NCBI GenBank assembly: GCA_964446285.1
Contig: CAYUNT010000104.1
Location: forward strand, 1-15,564
Direction: 5' to 3'
Length of the DNA: 15,564 nt
Origin: CAYUNT01 sp964446285
GTDB taxonomy: Bacteria > Sumerlaeota > Sumerlaeia > SLMS01 > CAYUNT01
Shown here: one piece after another, positions 15,147 through 15,564 of the stretch
How the letters are laid out: each line of letters opens with the position of its first letter
Position numbering within the stretch: the first letter of the stretch is position 1
Notes under the pieces: model-generated
Databases searched by the model: none
Told to the model about the DNA's origin: nothing
Seen by the model: the letters and a program-made list of their open reading frames with translations, nothing else
Made by a program: the position numbers and the translations under genes

Positions 15147-15564
15147 CTAGGGAGCAGCGGCAGGGTTTGGTGGGGGCGGCGGCGGGGTCGGAGTCGGGGC
15201 GGCAACCGCCACAGCCGTTTCCGATTTGCGGCGCTCCAAGGCAGCCCGCACGCCTTCCTTGGCCATCAGGGCTTCCAAATTCTTTTTCCATTCATCCATT
15301 TTCTGATTCGCTTGATCCTTGGAATAGTAATCTTTGCCTGCAAAAACCACTACATTGATGTTGGCGATCGCGCGAACCCATCCGCTTTGTTCAGAGGATT
15401 CAGAAGCCTTGATTGCCAGCGAAAGAATATCATACGTGCCCTGGCAATGCGTAACGGCATAGAGGAATTTCATCACATTTAGATTGGGGCCGCGTATTTC
15501 AATCTTAATTGGGGCGGCTTGGCCCAAGGCATCTGCCACAGGCGTCGGCGTGGCCACGCCGTAG
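15147..15564 (-). CDS. C-terminal part of a PilO/GspM-like protein (5' end outside the window)
   Basis: The frame is open to the right edge of the window, so this is the 3' part of a longer gene. The visible protein is about 138 residues. It contains IKIEIRGPNLNVMKFLYAVTHC, then a segment leading to IANINVVVFAGKDYY. This beta-alpha-beta pattern, with 'G-x-x-x-x-V-x-x-FLY', resembles the ferredoxin-like C-terminal domain of PilO/GspM, periplasmic assembly proteins of type IV pili and type II secretion. A charged helix follows (EWKKNLEALMAKEGVRAALERRK), then an Ala/Pro tail with six consecutive prolines. An internal GTG at 15557 could start a short protein but has no ribosome site. That this is a gene is likely. 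The family is a suggestion from pattern only. Confidence 0.7.
   Translation of the reverse strand, partial: YGVATPTPVADALGQAAPIKIEIRGPNLNVMKFLYAVTHCQGTYDILSLAIKASESSEQSGWVRAIANINVVVFAGKDYYSKDQANQKMDEWKKNLEALMAKEGVRAALERRKSETAVAVAAPTPTPPPPPPNPAAAP

Noticed and set aside
1..15564. CRISPR array, insertion sequence, transposase or phage genes
   Set aside because: No spaced direct repeats, transposase or integrase motifs, or terminal inverted repeats with target duplications were seen.

Overview
The window is one run of genes that all read leftwards (minus strand). No convincing plus-strand gene was found. It looks like chromosomal DNA of a moderately GC-rich diderm (outer-membrane) bacterium. 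Evidence for this is an LpxL/HtrB-type lipid acyltransferase, a DegP-type periplasmic protease, Flp-type pilins with a prepilin peptidase, and a complete Bat aerotolerance cluster. The Bat gene set recalls Bacteroidetes, Leptospira, PVC-type bacteria and poorly cultured phyla. The sequence alone does not fix the phylum.

In transcription order, from the right edge to the left: (1) 15564-15147, the 3' part of a gene resembling the C-terminal fold of PilO/GspM pilus or secretion assembly proteins. (2) 15017-13228, a STAS-linker-TPR fusion protein that overlaps an LpxL-like acyltransferase by a GTGA stop/start; a candidate extended -10 promoter lies before the pair. (3) 13227-12784, a 444-base spacer with a tight cluster of dyad symmetries. 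(4) 12783-11128, a DegP/HtrA protease with two PDZ domains. (5) 10923-1573, the Bat locus: MoxR AAA+ ATPase, DUF58 protein, a BatD-like membrane protein, BatA, a BatB-BatC fusion, BatD and BatE. From the BatD-like gene to batE the genes overlap or lie within 29 bases of each other, so they probably form one operon. (6) 1572-1215, a 358-base spacer with an inverted repeat. (7) 1214-55, two small Flp-type pilins followed by a CpaA/TadV-like prepilin peptidase, probably the edge of a Tad/Flp pilus locus that continues to the left.

The inferred working unit is an envelope complex. MoxR would act as an ATP-driven chaperone on VWA proteins (DUF58, BatA, BatB). These are anchored in the membrane and present MIDAS metal sites to periplasmic partners: the Ig-like BatD proteins and the TPR/SH3 proteins BatC and BatE. 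DegP just upstream fits an envelope-quality theme. No wholly unknown system was found. The most interesting points are the BatB-BatC fusion with a buried signal-peptide-like segment, the two BatD-like proteins bracketing BatA/BatB, an 85-residue leader ambiguity in BatD, a hairpin that would hide the ribosome binding site of the prepilin peptidase, a STAS-TPR protein coupled to lipid acylation, and an 8-base periodic repeat between moxR and the DUF58 gene.
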